A stretch of DNA of 64,000 nt, from the NCBI RefSeq assembly GCF_019704555.1, contig NZ_AP024745.1:1918001-1982000 (forward strand), in the 5' to 3' direction. The position numbers were made by a program, and so were the translations under genes. Below the pieces are notes generated by a model, which saw only the letters and a list, made by a program, of their open reading frames with translations, had not been told where the DNA came from and searched no databases. Each line of letters begins with the position of its first letter. Positions within the stretch are counted from its first letter, which is position 1. This document shows positions 44,015-52,586 of the stretch, piece after piece. This stretch comes from Actinoplanes sp. L3-i22. Lineage in GTDB: Bacteria > Actinomycetota > Actinomycetes > Mycobacteriales > Micromonosporaceae.

Positions 44015-44659
44015 CTACCAGCCGCGCTCGCGCCACTCGCCGAGGTGCGGGCGCTCGGCGCCGAGCGTGGAGTCCTTGCCGTGCCCCGGGTAGAACCAGG
44101 TGTCGTCCGGGAAACGGTCGAACAGCTTGCGCTCGACGTCGCCGATCAGCGACGCGAAGTTCGCCTTGTTCCCGCGGGTGTTGCCGACCCCGCCGGGGAA
44201 CAGGCTGTCCCCGGTGAACAGGTGCGTGCGGCCGCCGCCGGGCTCCTGGTAGGCCAGGACCACCGAGCCGGGCGTGTGCCCCACGATGTGGATCACCTCC
44301 AGCGTGTGCCCGCCGACCTCGACCGTGTCGCCGTCGTGCAGCTTGCGGGTCACCACCGGCAGCGGCCCGGCGTCCGCCTCGTGGACCAGGGACCCGGCGC
44401 CGGTCGCCGCGATCACCTCGTCCAGCGCGAACCAGTGGTCCTGGTGCTGGTGGGTGGTCACCACGCTGGTCAGGCCGGTGTCGCCGATCAGCTCGAGCAG
44501 CACCGCGGCGTCGTTCGCGGCGTCGATCAGCAGCTGCTCGCGGCCGGCGCTCAGCAGGTAGGCGTTGTTGTCCATCGGGCCGACCGAGATCTTGTGCAGG
44601 GTCAGCCCGCCGCGCAGGTCACGGGTGCCGGGCGCGGAGCCGGTGTACTCCTGGGACAT
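44015..44659 (-). CDS. Metallo-beta-lactamase-fold hydrolase (glyoxalase II-like)
   Basis: 214 residues. Metal-binding THQHQDH (H70, H72, D74, H75), HIVGHTPGS with the third histidine, the bridging aspartate in FTGDSLFPGGVGN and the last histidine in YPGHGKDSTLG are all present. The substrate is probably a thioester, perhaps a mycothiol conjugate, as the upstream gene belongs to a mycothiol-dependent family; this is inference. The start abuts the stop of that gene (TAGATG). An orthologous MBL gene lies beside uvrA in mycobacteria. Confidence 0.9.
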   Translation of the reverse strand: MSQEYTGSAPGTRDLRGGLTLHKISVGPMDNNAYLLSAGREQLLIDAANDAAVLLELIGDTGLTSVVTTHQHQDHWFALDEVIAATGAGSLVHEADAGPLPVVTRKLHDGDTVEVGGHTLEVIHIVGHTPGSVVLAYQEPGGGRTHLFTGDSLFPGGVGNTRGNKANFASLIGDVERKLFDRFPDDTWFYPGHGKDSTLGAERPHLGEWRERGW

Positions 44660-45367
44660 CTATTTCCACCTTGCCGGTCGGGGGAGCTCGCCGTCGGGCG
44701 AGACGGTCAGGTCGGCGCCGTCGGCGCGGCCGGCCAGCCACGCCGCGATCGAGCGGGTCGGCCCGCCGATCACCGGAGTCGTGTCCGAGGGGGTGCCGAC
44801 GTGCAGCGGATGGTCGACGCCGGCCGGGTGCAGCACCATCGCCGGGGCCGACCCGGGCAGGTCGCCGGCGATCTCCCGGAGCAGCCGCAGCGCGAACGCG
44901 TCCGACCAGTCCGCCGGGGAGTAGCCGCGGCCCAGGTCGACGTGGTGCACCTCGACCTCGCGCAGCCGGGCCCACGGCACCGCGGCCGCGGACGGCACGA
45001 TCGACGGGTAGCGGAACGTCCAGGCCTCGGCCGGCATCGCGGCGGCCGCGTCGGCGAACCGCTCGTGCGCGGCGCGGAGGTCGGCGATCTGCTCGTCGAG
45101 CGGCCGGCCGGCGCCGGCCTCGATCGCCGCGTTGCGTGCCTCGGGAGACGCGTAGGCCGGGGTCTCCACCCCGGTCCGCGCCCAGGTCAGCAGATTCGTG
45201 TACGCCTCGGCGTTGCGCGCGAGGTGGGTCAGGACATGCCCGACGGTCCAGCCGGGCAGGGCGGACGGCTCGCCGAGCACCGAGTCGTCGAGGCTCCCGG
45301 CGGTCCGCAGCAGCGTTTCGGTGGCCTGGTCCACGTCGGTCATCAGGGCCAGCGGATCGATCGTCAC
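44660..45367 (-). CDS. Maleylpyruvate isomerase/DinB-fold mycothiol-dependent family protein
   Basis: 235 residues. The N-terminal DinB-like four-helix domain has metal-binding histidines in LPGWTVGHVLTHLARNAEAY and LREVEVHHVDLG, as in mycothiol-dependent maleylpyruvate isomerase; a C-terminal sterol-carrier-like domain includes RSIAAWLAGRADGADLTV. The reaction is not known; paralogues of this family are numerous in actinomycetes. GTG 45367 follows TAGTGT by seven bases with no ribosome site; an upstream in-frame ATG at 45388 would lie within the promoter. Operon with the MBL gene. Confidence 0.85.
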   Translation of the reverse strand: MTIDPLALMTDVDQATETLLRTAGSLDDSVLGEPSALPGWTVGHVLTHLARNAEAYTNLLTWARTGVETPAYASPEARNAAIEAGAGRPLDEQIADLRAAHERFADAAAAMPAEAWTFRYPSIVPSAAAVPWARLREVEVHHVDLGRGYSPADWSDAFALRLLREIAGDLPGSAPAMVLHPAGVDHPLHVGTPSDTTPVIGGPTRSIAAWLAGRADGADLTVSPDGELPRPARWK

Positions 45368-45374
45368 GCCGACG

Positions 45375-45380
45375 ACACTA
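45375..45380 (-). promoter_or_regulatory. -10 box of leaderless isomerase-family gene
   Basis: TAGTGT on the minus strand, seven bases before GTG 45367. Confidence 0.45.
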
Positions 45381-45485
45381 GCGTCCACGGGCCCGCGGAA
45401 TTCACTTTCGCCGCGCTGGGCCGGACCGTACCGTCGGATCTCAGGACACGCCGTTGGAAGCGAACCCGCGGAGGAGGTGAAGCAC

Positions 45486-45545
45486 GTGCTTGTCGTCGTC
45501 GCGTTCCTTCACCCGGGGGCCTCCGCCCCCTCTTCTCGACCGTAA
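45486..45545 (+). CDS. Leader peptide upstream of RsgA-like GTPase gene
   Basis: A 19-codon ORF (peptide ending LHPGASAPSSRP) starts with GTG eight bases after AGGAGGTGA, the best Shine-Dalgarno in this region. It ends in TAA ten bases before the GTPase ATG. A GGGGGC/GCCCCC hairpin (45515-45520/45525-45530) lies inside it. The main gene itself has only AAAGGG. This is the layout of a translational attenuator or coupling leader; that it is translated is inference. Confidence 0.5.
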   Translation: MLVVVAFLHPGASAPSSRP

Positions 45546-45555
45546 AGGGTTCAAA

Positions 45556-46587
45556 ATGTCGTTCGATCTGTCCCAGCTCGGCTGGGACGAGACCTTCGCA
45601 TCCTCGTTCCGTCGCTATGACCGTTCCGACACCGTCCCCGGGCGGGTGCTGCGCGCCGACCGCGGCGTCAGCACCGTCCTCACCGCGAATGGCGTGACCC
45701 GCGCCGGCCTGGGCGGCGGCGCGCTGCTCGAAGCCGCCCGCGATCCGTCCCGGCTGCCGTGCGCCGGCGACTGGGTGGTGCTGCGCAACTGGCCGGACCG
45801 CCGGGTAACCCTGGAGCTGGTGCTGCCGCGGCGCACCACGCTGATCCGCCGCACCGCCGACAAGGACTCCTCCGGTCAGGTGCTGGCGGCGAACATGGAC
45901 ACCGTCGCGGTGGTCGAGCCGATCTTCCCGGAGCCGAGCGACGCCCGCGTCGAACGCCTGCTCGCCCTGGCCTGGGAGTCCGGCGCCGACCCGGTGGTGG
46001 TGCTCACCAAGAGCGACACCACCCGGGCGCCCGAGGCGGTGGCCCGGCAGTTGGCCGAGCTGGCGCCGGGCGTGCCGGTGTTCCCGGTCAGCGTGCAACG
46101 CGGCACCGGCCTGGACCGGCTCCGCGAGCTGGTCACGCCGGGCCGCACGCTGGCGCTGCTCGGCAGATCCGGCGCCGGCAAGTCGACGCTGGCCAACGCG
46201 CTGGCCGGGACGACCGTGATGCCGGTGCAGGCGATCCGGGACGCGGACGGCAAGGGCCGGCACACCACGGCGTACCGGAATCTGGTCACCGTTCCCGGCG
46301 GAGGGAGCGTGATCGACACCCCGGGCATCCGGGGTGTCGGTCTGTTGGACACCGGTTCCGGGCTGGACCGGGCGTTCGCCGACGTGCTCGAGATCGCCGG
46401 GCAGTGCCGGTTCGACGACTGCCGGCACGATGCCGAGCCGGGGTGCGCGGTGCAGGCCGCGCTCGCCGACGGGTCGCTGCCGCCGCGGCGGCTGGCGAGC
46501 TGGCGCAAGCTGCACCGGGAGGTCGCCGTGGAGAGCCGGCGGCGTTCGGTGCGCCTGGCGACGGCGCCGCGCCGCCGTCAGCATTGA
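45556..46587 (+). CDS. rsgA: Circularly permuted ribosome-associated GTPase (RsgA/YjeQ-like)
   Basis: 343 residues. GTPase motifs occur in permuted order: G4 TKSD (151-154), then G1 GRSGAGKS (203-210), then G3 DTPG (254-257). The N-terminal OB-fold lies in about 25-110 (GRVLRADRGVSTVL...GDWVVLRNW). The C-terminal zinc knuckle is CRFDDCRHDAEPGCAV. RsgA-type GTPases check late 30S assembly. The N-terminus SFDLSQLGWDETFASSFRRY is typical of the actinomycete branch. Translation may be tied to the 19-codon leader just upstream. Confidence 0.9.
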   Translation: MSFDLSQLGWDETFASSFRRYDRSDTVPGRVLRADRGVSTVLTANGVTRAGLGGGALLEAARDPSRLPCAGDWVVLRNWPDRRVTLELVLPRRTTLIRRTADKDSSGQVLAANMDTVAVVEPIFPEPSDARVERLLALAWESGADPVVVLTKSDTTRAPEAVARQLAELAPGVPVFPVSVQRGTGLDRLRELVTPGRTLALLGRSGAGKSTLANALAGTTVMPVQAIRDADGKGRHTTAYRNLVTVPGGGSVIDTPGIRGVGLLDTGSGLDRAFADVLEIAGQCRFDDCRHDAEPGCAVQAALADGSLPPRRLASWRKLHREVAVESRRRSVRLATAPRRRQH

Positions 46588-46615
46588 GACGTTCAAGAAC
46601 ACAAGACCGCTTCTT

Positions 46616-46647
46616 GGGTACGGCGTGAGCCCTGTCACGTCGTACCC
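46616..46647 (+). terminator. Hairpin after rsgA-like gene
   Basis: GGGTACGGCGTGA (46616-46628) pairs 12 of 13 with 46635-46647, 6-base loop, 28 bases after the stop. Confidence 0.65.
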
Positions 46648-46682
46648 GGGCAAGGGTCGGCAAGGCCTTTGGTTTTGGGTGA

Positions 46683-46705
46683 TTGTCGACGGGCTCTGGC
46701 AGAAT
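46683..46705 (+). promoter_or_regulatory. Weak RecA-NDp-like promoter of the membrane protein gene
   Basis: TTGTCG (46683-46688), three bases, eight bases, then CAGAAT (46700-46705), which differs from TANNNT at the first base. Seven bases separate it from GTG 46713. The spacing is right, but the -10 mismatch makes damage control doubtful; a plain leaderless promoter is the alternative. Confidence 0.35.
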
Positions 46706-46712
46706 CCGGCCG

Positions 46713-48491
46713 GTGCATGCGGCGGAAGAAATCGTGCAGGAGCGGGACGAGACGGTCGTCACCGAGAGCCGGAACGGGTTCACGGGCTGGCGGCGGTTCG
46801 ATCTCTGGGTGCTGCTGAGCTTCCTGGCTCTGGCCGCGCTGGTGATGATCCAGCTGTGGATCGACCCGAACGGGCGGGTGCTGGCCGGCAACCGGGACGA
46901 CCACGGCATCTTCCTGTTCATGCTGGCGCACGGGGAGCGCGTGGTCTTCGACGGCGCGCCGCTGTTCTTCGAGAGTCACCTGAACGCGCCGGTCGGCGTC
47001 AACATGATGGCGAACACCGCGATCCTGCTGCTCAGCCTGCCGATGGCCCCGGTCACGCACTTCCTCGGCGGCGGCGTCTCGGTGGTGTTCCTGATCACCT
47101 TCGGCCTGTTCGGCACCGCCGCGGCGTGGTACTGGCTGCTCGCCCGGCACCTGGTCCGCAGCCGTTGGGCGGCGGTGCTCGGGGCGGCCTGGTGCGGGTT
47201 CGCGCCGGCGATGATCTCGCACGCCAACGGCCATGTGAACTTCGTCAACCAGTACCTGGTGCCGTTCATCGTGTGGCAGGTGCTGCGGCTGCGCGAGCCG
47301 GGCCGGGTGGTCCGCGGCGGCCTGATCCTGGGCGCGCTGATCCTGCTGCAGATCTTCATCAACGAGGAGACGCTGCTCTTCATCGCGATCACCCTGCTGG
47401 TGTTCGTGGTGGCCTACGCGTTCCTGCGGCCCCGGGAGGTGCGCGCGGCGGCCGGGCGGTTCGTGGCCGGTCTCGCCGTCGCCGGGGGGCTGGCGCTCGC
47501 GGTCGCCGCCTACCCGCTGTGGATCCAGTTCTTCGGCACCGGGCACTACCACGGGCAGCCGTTCGAGCCGGACACGATCGTCACCGATCTGCTGTCGCTG
47601 CCGGCCTTCCCGCGGCAGGCGCTGGCCGGGATCGGCCCGGTGGCCAAGCGGCTGAGCCTGAGCCCGACCGAGGACAACACGTTCTGGGGTCCGTTCGGCG
47701 TGGTGATGATCGTGGTGGCGATCCGGATGCTGTGGCACTCGGCGGCCGCCCGGGCCGCGGCGATCGCCGGGTTCGTGCTGCTGATCTGCTCGATGGGCCC
47801 GGCCCTGCAGGTGGCCGGCTTCCGGACGTCCATCCCGCTGCCGTTCGCGCTGGTCAGCCACGTGCCGGTGATCGACCTGGTGAGCGTCAGCCGGTTCGCG
47901 ATGGTGCCGGCCACGATCATCGGCGTGCTGCTGGCGCTGGCCGCCGACCGGATCGGGGAGTACCCGCCGGAGCGGCGCCGCCGGTTCTGGATCGGGATGG
48001 CGCTGGCGCTGGTCCCGCTGATCCCGAAGCCGCTGCCGGTGGTCCAGGGGGACCCGGTGCCGGCCTTCATCAGCGCCGGGATGTGGAAGCGGTACGTGCC
48101 CGAGGGCCGGACCCTGGTGTCGGTCCCGCTGCCCGAGGTGACCTACGGGCGGACCGGCCAGCGCTGGGCGACCCTGGAGAACCTGGACTACGCGACGCCG
48201 GGTGGCTACTTCATGGGCCCGGTGAACCCGCCGTCGGACGACACCGGGTCGTGGCGGGCGCCGGCCACGTTCACCAACGACCTGCTGGTCCGGGTCCAGT
48301 TGACCGGGATGCGGCCGTACCTGACCGCCGGCGATCGGGAGCGGATCACCGCGGACCTGACGCGCTGGCGGGCGGCGGTGGTGGTGCTGGTGCCGCAGGC
48401 GAAGAACGCGGCGGCGCTGCGGGCCACCCTGGTCGACGTGCTGGGCCGGCCCGAGCAGGTCGGCGGCGCCGAGATCTGGGTCGTGCGGTAA
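46713..48491 (+). CDS. Multi-pass membrane protein, GT-C-like (function unknown)
   Basis: 592 residues. About ten hydrophobic helices (for example LWVLLSFLALAALVMIQLW, VFLITFGLFGTAAAWYWLLA) with an acidic periplasmic loop after helix 1 (GNRDDHGIFLFMLAHGER), as in GT-C membrane glycosyltransferases. A soluble C-terminal domain of about 130 residues (EGRTLVSVPLPEV onwards) follows. No donor or acceptor can be named. GTG 46713 is preferred because a -10-like box lies seven bases upstream; a TTG at 46683 would fall in the -35 element. Confidence 0.78.
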   Translation: MHAAEEIVQERDETVVTESRNGFTGWRRFDLWVLLSFLALAALVMIQLWIDPNGRVLAGNRDDHGIFLFMLAHGERVVFDGAPLFFESHLNAPVGVNMMANTAILLLSLPMAPVTHFLGGGVSVVFLITFGLFGTAAAWYWLLARHLVRSRWAAVLGAAWCGFAPAMISHANGHVNFVNQYLVPFIVWQVLRLREPGRVVRGGLILGALILLQIFINEETLLFIAITLLVFVVAYAFLRPREVRAAAGRFVAGLAVAGGLALAVAAYPLWIQFFGTGHYHGQPFEPDTIVTDLLSLPAFPRQALAGIGPVAKRLSLSPTEDNTFWGPFGVVMIVVAIRMLWHSAAARAAAIAGFVLLICSMGPALQVAGFRTSIPLPFALVSHVPVIDLVSVSRFAMVPATIIGVLLALAADRIGEYPPERRRRFWIGMALALVPLIPKPLPVVQGDPVPAFISAGMWKRYVPEGRTLVSVPLPEVTYGRTGQRWATLENLDYATPGGYFMGPVNPPSDDTGSWRAPATFTNDLLVRVQLTGMRPYLTAGDRERITADLTRWRAAVVVLVPQAKNAAALRATLVDVLGRPEQVGGAEIWVVR

Positions 48492-48574
48492 CTCCCCCGG
48501 GGGAGTGACGTTCCAAGGTCCGTTCTGCGGGAATGCCCGCCATGTGGACGGCGCTGTACCTGGGCCGGGGGAAA

Positions 48575-48597
48575 TTGTCGTACCCCGAAGCTAGAGT
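48575..48597 (+). promoter_or_regulatory. RecA-NDp/PafBC-type promoter of uvrA
   Basis: TTGTCG (48575-48580), TAC, eight bases (CCCGAAGC), TAGAGT (48592-48597). The expected transcript start near 48604 leaves a leader of about 70 bases before GTG 48674, unlike the leaderless uvrB and uvrC. Confidence 0.78.
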
Positions 48598-48614
48598 GGC
48601 GAGTCGTCTTTGGC

Positions 48615-48663
48615 ACACCTGTACGGACTAGAGTGCTGACCGACTTTCATACACCTGTACGGA
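48615..48663 (+). repeat. 13-bp direct repeat in the uvrA leader
   Basis: ACACCTGTACGGA occurs at 48615-48627 and again, identical, at 48651-48663, 36 bp apart, followed by CTAG and GGCTAG respectively. It could be a regulator site or a duplicated leader element. Confidence 0.6.
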
Positions 48664-48673
48664 GAGGCTAGTA

Positions 48674-51631
48674 GTGGCCGACCGACTGACTATTCGTGGC
48701 GCCCGCGAGCACAACCTGCGCGACGTCAACCTCGACCTGCCCCGCGACGCCATGATCGTCTTCACCGGCCTGTCCGGTTCGGGCAAGTCCAGCCTCGCGT
48801 TCGACACGATCTTCGCCGAGGGCCAGCGGCGATACGTCGAGTCCCTGTCGTCGTACGCGCGACAGTTCCTCGGCCAGATGGACAAGCCGGACGTCGACTT
48901 CATCGAGGGCCTCTCCCCGGCCGTCTCGATCGACCAGAAGTCGACCTCCCGCAACCCGCGCTCGACCGTGGGCACGATCACCGAGGTCTACGACTACCTG
49001 CGGCTCCTGTTCGCGCGGACCGGCATCCCGCACTGCCCGGTCTGCGGCGAGCGGATCAGCAAGCAGACCCCGCAGCAGATCGTCGACCGGGTCCTGGCGA
49101 TGCCCGAGGGCACCAAGTTCATGGTCCTCGCCCCGGTCGTCCGCGGCCGCAAGGGCGAATATGTGGACCTCTTCGCCGAGCTGCAGTCCAAGGGCTACGC
49201 CCGGGCCCGGGTCAACGGCGTGGTGCACGCGCTCACCGAGCCGCCCAAGCTGAAGAAGCAGGAGAAGCACACCATCGAGGTGGTGGTCGACCGGCTCAGC
49301 GTGAAGGCCGGCAGCAAGCAGCGGCTGACCGACTCGGTGGAGTCCGCGCTCGGCCTGGCCAACGGCGTGCTGCTGCTCGACTTCGTCGACCTGCCGGAGG
49401 ACGATCCGGAGCGCGAGCGCCGCTTCTCCGAGCACCTGGCCTGTCCGAACGACCACCCGCTGGCGATCGAGGACCTGGAGCCCCGGGTCTTCTCCTTCAA
49501 CGCGCCGTACGGCGCCTGCCCCGAGTGCACCGGCCTCGGGACGAAGAAGGAGGTCGACCCGGAGCTGATCATCCCGGACGAGGAGAAGAGCCTCGCCGAG
49601 GGCGCGATCCAGCCGTGGGCCGGCGGCACCACCCAGGAGTACTTCACCCGGCTGCTGGAGGCGCTGGCCCAGGCCGAGGGCTTCAAGCTGGACACGCCGT
49701 GGCGGGCGCTGCCGAGCCGGGCGCAGAAGACGATCCTGCACGGCTCCGAGGACCAGGTCCACGTGCGCTACCGGAACAAGTACGGGCGCGAGCGCTCCTA
49801 CTACACCGGCTTCGAGGGCGTGGTGCAGTGGATCGAGCGGCGCCACAACGACACCGAGAGCGACTGGTCGCGCGACAAGTACGAGGGGTACATGCGCGAC
49901 GTCCCCTGCTCGGTCTGCGGCGGCGCCCGGCTCAAGCCCGAGGTGCTCGCGGTGACGCTGGCCGGCAAGAGCATCGCCGAGATCTGCAACCTGTCCGTCG
50001 GTGACTGCGCCGAGCTGCTCTCCTCGATCGAGCTGGACGAGCGGCAGAAGCTGATCGCCGAGCGGGTGCTCAAGGAGATCAACGCCCGGCTGCGCTTCCT
50101 GGTCGACGTCGGCCTGGACTACCTGTCGCTGGACCGCGGCGCCGGCACCCTGTCCGGTGGTGAGGCCCAGCGCATCCGGCTGGCAACCCAGATCGGCTCC
50201 GGCCTGGCCGGCGTGCTCTACGTGCTGGACGAGCCGTCCATCGGCCTGCACCAGCGGGACAACCACCGGCTGATCGAGACCCTGAAGCGGCTGCGCGACC
50301 TGGGCAACACGCTGATCGTGGTGGAGCACGACGAGGACACCATCCGCACCGCGGACTGGATCGTCGACATCGGCCCCGGCGCGGGTGAGCACGGCGGCCA
50401 CATCGTGCACAGCGGCACCGTCGAGGGGCTGCTGGCCAACGAGCAGTCGCCGACCGGGGCGTACCTCTCCGGCCGGAAGTCGATCCCGCTGCCGGCGACC
50501 CGGCGGCCGGCGACCGACGGGCGCGAGGTGGTCGTGCACGGCGCCCGCGAGCACAACCTGCGGAACCTGACCGTCCCGTTCCCGCTGGGCCAGTTCATCG
50601 CGGTCACCGGGGTCAGCGGCTCGGGCAAGTCGACGCTGGTCAACGACATCCTGCACACCGTGATGGCGAACCAGATCAACGGCGCCCGGCAGGTGCCCGG
50701 CCGGCACGTCAAGGTCACCGGCCTGGAGCACGTGGACAAGGTCGTCGGGGTGGACCAGTCGCCGATCGGTCGCACCCCGCGGTCGAACCCGGCCACCTAC
50801 ACCGGCGTCTTCGACCACGTCCGCAAGCTGTTCGCGGAGACCGCCGAGGCCAAGGTGCGGGGCTACGGCCCGGGCCGGTTCTCGTTCAACGTCAAGGGCG
50901 GCCGGTGCGAGAACTGCTCCGGCGACGGCACCATCAAGATCGAGATGAACTTCCTGCCGGACGTCTACGTCCCCTGCGAGGTCTGCAAGGGCGCGCGGTA
51001 CAACCGGGAGACGCTCGAGGTGCACTACAAGGGCAAGACCATCTCCGAGATCCTGAACATGCCGATCGAGGAGGCGGCGACCTTCTTCGAGGCGCTGCCG
51101 GCCATCCACCGGCACCTGAAGACCCTGGTCGAGGTCGGTCTGGGATATGTGCGTCTCGGCCAGCCCGCGACCACCCTCTCCGGCGGCGAGGCGCAGCGCG
51201 TCAAGCTCGCCTCCGAGCTGCAGAAGCGGTCCACCGGCCGGACCGTCTACGTGCTCGACGAGCCGACCACCGGCCTGCACTTCGAGGACATCCGCAAGCT
51301 GCTGATCGTGCTCAACGGCCTGGTCGACAAGGGCAACACGGTGATCACGATCGAGCACAACCTGGACGTGATCAAGACCGCCGACCACCTGATCGACATG
51401 GGCCCGGAGGGCGGTCACAAGGGCGGTCTGGTGCTCGCCACCGGCACCCCGGAGGAGCTCGCCGAGGTGCGGGAGAGCCACACCGGGCAGTTCCTGCGGC
51501 ACATGCTCGGCCTGACCGGCGACGGCAAGGGCTCGCCGGCGGCGGTCGCGCGCGCGGCGAAGGCCAACGGGGAGAAGCCGGCCGCCACGAAGCCGAGGGC
51601 CACCCGGTCGCGGGCAAAGGCGACGGTCTGA
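48674..51631 (+). CDS. uvrA: Excinuclease ABC subunit A
   Basis: 985 residues, damage-recognising ABC ATPase of nucleotide excision repair. Two Walker A motifs: GLSGSGKSS near 33 and GVSGSGKST near 650; two signatures, [13 protein letters not shown] and [13 protein letters not shown]. Zinc cysteines are in [31 protein letters not shown] and CEVCKGARY. The C-terminal tail ([18 protein letters not shown]) is lysine-rich and variable. Start GTG 48674 gives [15 protein letters not shown], the standard N-terminus. A perfect terminator follows. Confidence 0.98.
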   Translation: MADRLTIRGAREHNLRDVNLDLPRDAMIVFTGLSGSGKSSLAFDTIFAEGQRRYVESLSSYARQFLGQMDKPDVDFIEGLSPAVSIDQKSTSRNPRSTVGTITEVYDYLRLLFARTGIPHCPVCGERISKQTPQQIVDRVLAMPEGTKFMVLAPVVRGRKGEYVDLFAELQSKGYARARVNGVVHALTEPPKLKKQEKHTIEVVVDRLSVKAGSKQRLTDSVESALGLANGVLLLDFVDLPEDDPERERRFSEHLACPNDHPLAIEDLEPRVFSFNAPYGACPECTGLGTKKEVDPELIIPDEEKSLAEGAIQPWAGGTTQEYFTRLLEALAQAEGFKLDTPWRALPSRAQKTILHGSEDQVHVRYRNKYGRERSYYTGFEGVVQWIERRHNDTESDWSRDKYEGYMRDVPCSVCGGARLKPEVLAVTLAGKSIAEICNLSVGDCAELLSSIELDERQKLIAERVLKEINARLRFLVDVGLDYLSLDRGAGTLSGGEAQRIRLATQIGSGLAGVLYVLDEPSIGLHQRDNHRLIETLKRLRDLGNTLIVVEHDEDTIRTADWIVDIGPGAGEHGGHIVHSGTVEGLLANEQSPTGAYLSGRKSIPLPATRRPATDGREVVVHGAREHNLRNLTVPFPLGQFIAVTGVSGSGKSTLVNDILHTVMANQINGARQVPGRHVKVTGLEHVDKVVGVDQSPIGRTPRSNPATYTGVFDHVRKLFAETAEAKVRGYGPGRFSFNVKGGRCENCSGDGTIKIEMNFLPDVYVPCEVCKGARYNRETLEVHYKGKTISEILNMPIEEAATFFEALPAIHRHLKTLVEVGLGYVRLGQPATTLSGGEAQRVKLASELQKRSTGRTVYVLDEPTTGLHFEDIRKLLIVLNGLVDKGNTVITIEHNLDVIKTADHLIDMGPEGGHKGGLVLATGTPEELAEVRESHTGQFLRHMLGLTGDGKGSPAAVARAAKANGEKPAATKPRATRSRAKATV

Positions 51632-51653
51632 AAACCTACTTTTGTACGTCGTT

Positions 51654-51689
51654 CCGCGGCGGCTGTGGCTCCGGCCACAGCCGCCGCGG
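51654..51689 (+). terminator. Intrinsic terminator of uvrA
   Basis: Perfect 16-bp stem CCGCGGCGGCTGTGGC (51654-51669) with 51674-51689, TCCG loop, followed by CGGTTTTAG. Confidence 0.9.
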
Positions 51690-51927
51690 CGGTTTTAGAG
51701 AACTCTTAGATGACTCATAGCAACGGGCGCTACCAGGTCCCCTAGGGTCGACCGGGCGCCGCCGACGGGACATCCGTGGCGGCGTATGCGTACGAATGCG
51801 GAGAAACCCGTCGCGAGAAGCGGGGGTCGATTTCGTCGCACGCATGAACCGATCGCGGTGGCAGCCGCGTACTCAGGGGCGACTCCGCGTGACATCGGAC
51901 GCGGACCATGTACTTGGAGGGCGTTAC

Positions 51928-52485
51928 ATGACTGACGTGCAGACGAGGGCCGACGTCGACACCCGGTGCGAGCAGACGGAAACGGGCAGCCGCTCCACCC
52001 GTCGCTGCGTCCTGCTGGGCGCCGGTGGCCTCGGCGCCGCGGCGGTCCTGACCGCCTGTGGCACCGCCGCCTCCACCACCAGCAACCCGAACGGCTCCGA
52101 CTACGCCGCCGACCCGGCCCCGGCCGGCAGCAAGGGCGCGGCGGCCGGTGGCACCACCGGCGGCGGCACCACCGGCGGGAAGACCGGCGGCGGCGCGGCG
52201 GCGGGCGCCTCCCTGGCGCTGGTCGCGGACGTGCCCGCGGGCGGCGGCATCATCGCCGGTGACCTGGTCATCACCCAGCCCAAGCAGGGCACGTTCAAGG
52301 CGTTCACCAAGGTCTGCACCCACCAGGGCTGCGAGGTCAACGAGGTGAAGGACGGCACGATCAACTGCCCGTGCCACGGCGCGAAGTTCTCGATCGAGGA
52401 CGGTTCGGTGAAGGGCGGTCCGGCGCCCAAGCCGCTCGCCGAGACGAAGGTCAAGGTGGACGGCGACAAGATCGTCGCGGCGTGA
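51928..52485 (+). CDS. Tat-exported Rieske [2Fe-2S] lipoprotein
   Basis: 185 residues. A twin-arginine signal (SRSTRRCVLLG, R25-R26) ends in lipobox LTAC with Cys44; a Gly/Thr-rich linker covers about 50-95. The Rieske domain has CTHQGC (cluster C130, H132; disulfide C135) and CPCHG (cluster C147, H150; disulfide C149). It should carry a high-potential cluster on the outer face of the membrane. It is a stand-alone protein; no cytochrome b or oxidase subunit is nearby, so its partner is unknown. ATG 51928 has GGAGGG eight bases upstream. Confidence 0.92.
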   Translation: MTDVQTRADVDTRCEQTETGSRSTRRCVLLGAGGLGAAAVLTACGTAASTTSNPNGSDYAADPAPAGSKGAAAGGTTGGGTTGGKTGGGAAAGASLALVADVPAGGGIIAGDLVITQPKQGTFKAFTKVCTHQGCEVNEVKDGTINCPCHGAKFSIEDGSVKGGPAPKPLAETKVKVDGDKIVAA

Positions 52486-52506
52486 TCGCCGGCCACTGAA
52501 CGCGGG

Positions 52507-52546
52507 CCGGAGGTCCGGCGCCGTGGCGGCGGCACCGGACCTCCGG
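52507..52546 (+). terminator. Terminator of the Rieske gene
   Basis: Perfect 12-bp stem CCGGAGGTCCGG (52507-52518) with 52535-52546, 16-base loop, 21 bases after the stop. Confidence 0.8.
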
Positions 52547-52556
52547 TCGGGCAATT

Positions 52557-52579
52557 CTGTCAGTCCCACGCACTACTGT
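52557..52579 (+). promoter_or_regulatory. RecA-NDp/PafBC-type promoter of uvrC
   Basis: CTGTCAGTC (52557-52565), eight bases (CCACGCAC), TACTGT (52574-52579). Seven bases lead to GTG 52587. Only the first base of the TTGTCR box deviates. It implies a leaderless uvrC mRNA and fixes the start at 52587. Confidence 0.75.
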
Positions 52580-52586
52580 TGTGGTT

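Noticed and set aside
48543..48600. Classical LexA box at uvrA
   Set aside because: No GAAC-N4-GTTC palindrome found; the region fits the RecA-NDp element instead.
48668..51502. 944-residue antisense ORF opposite uvrA
   Set aside because: Exact shadow of uvrA; no motifs or ribosome site.
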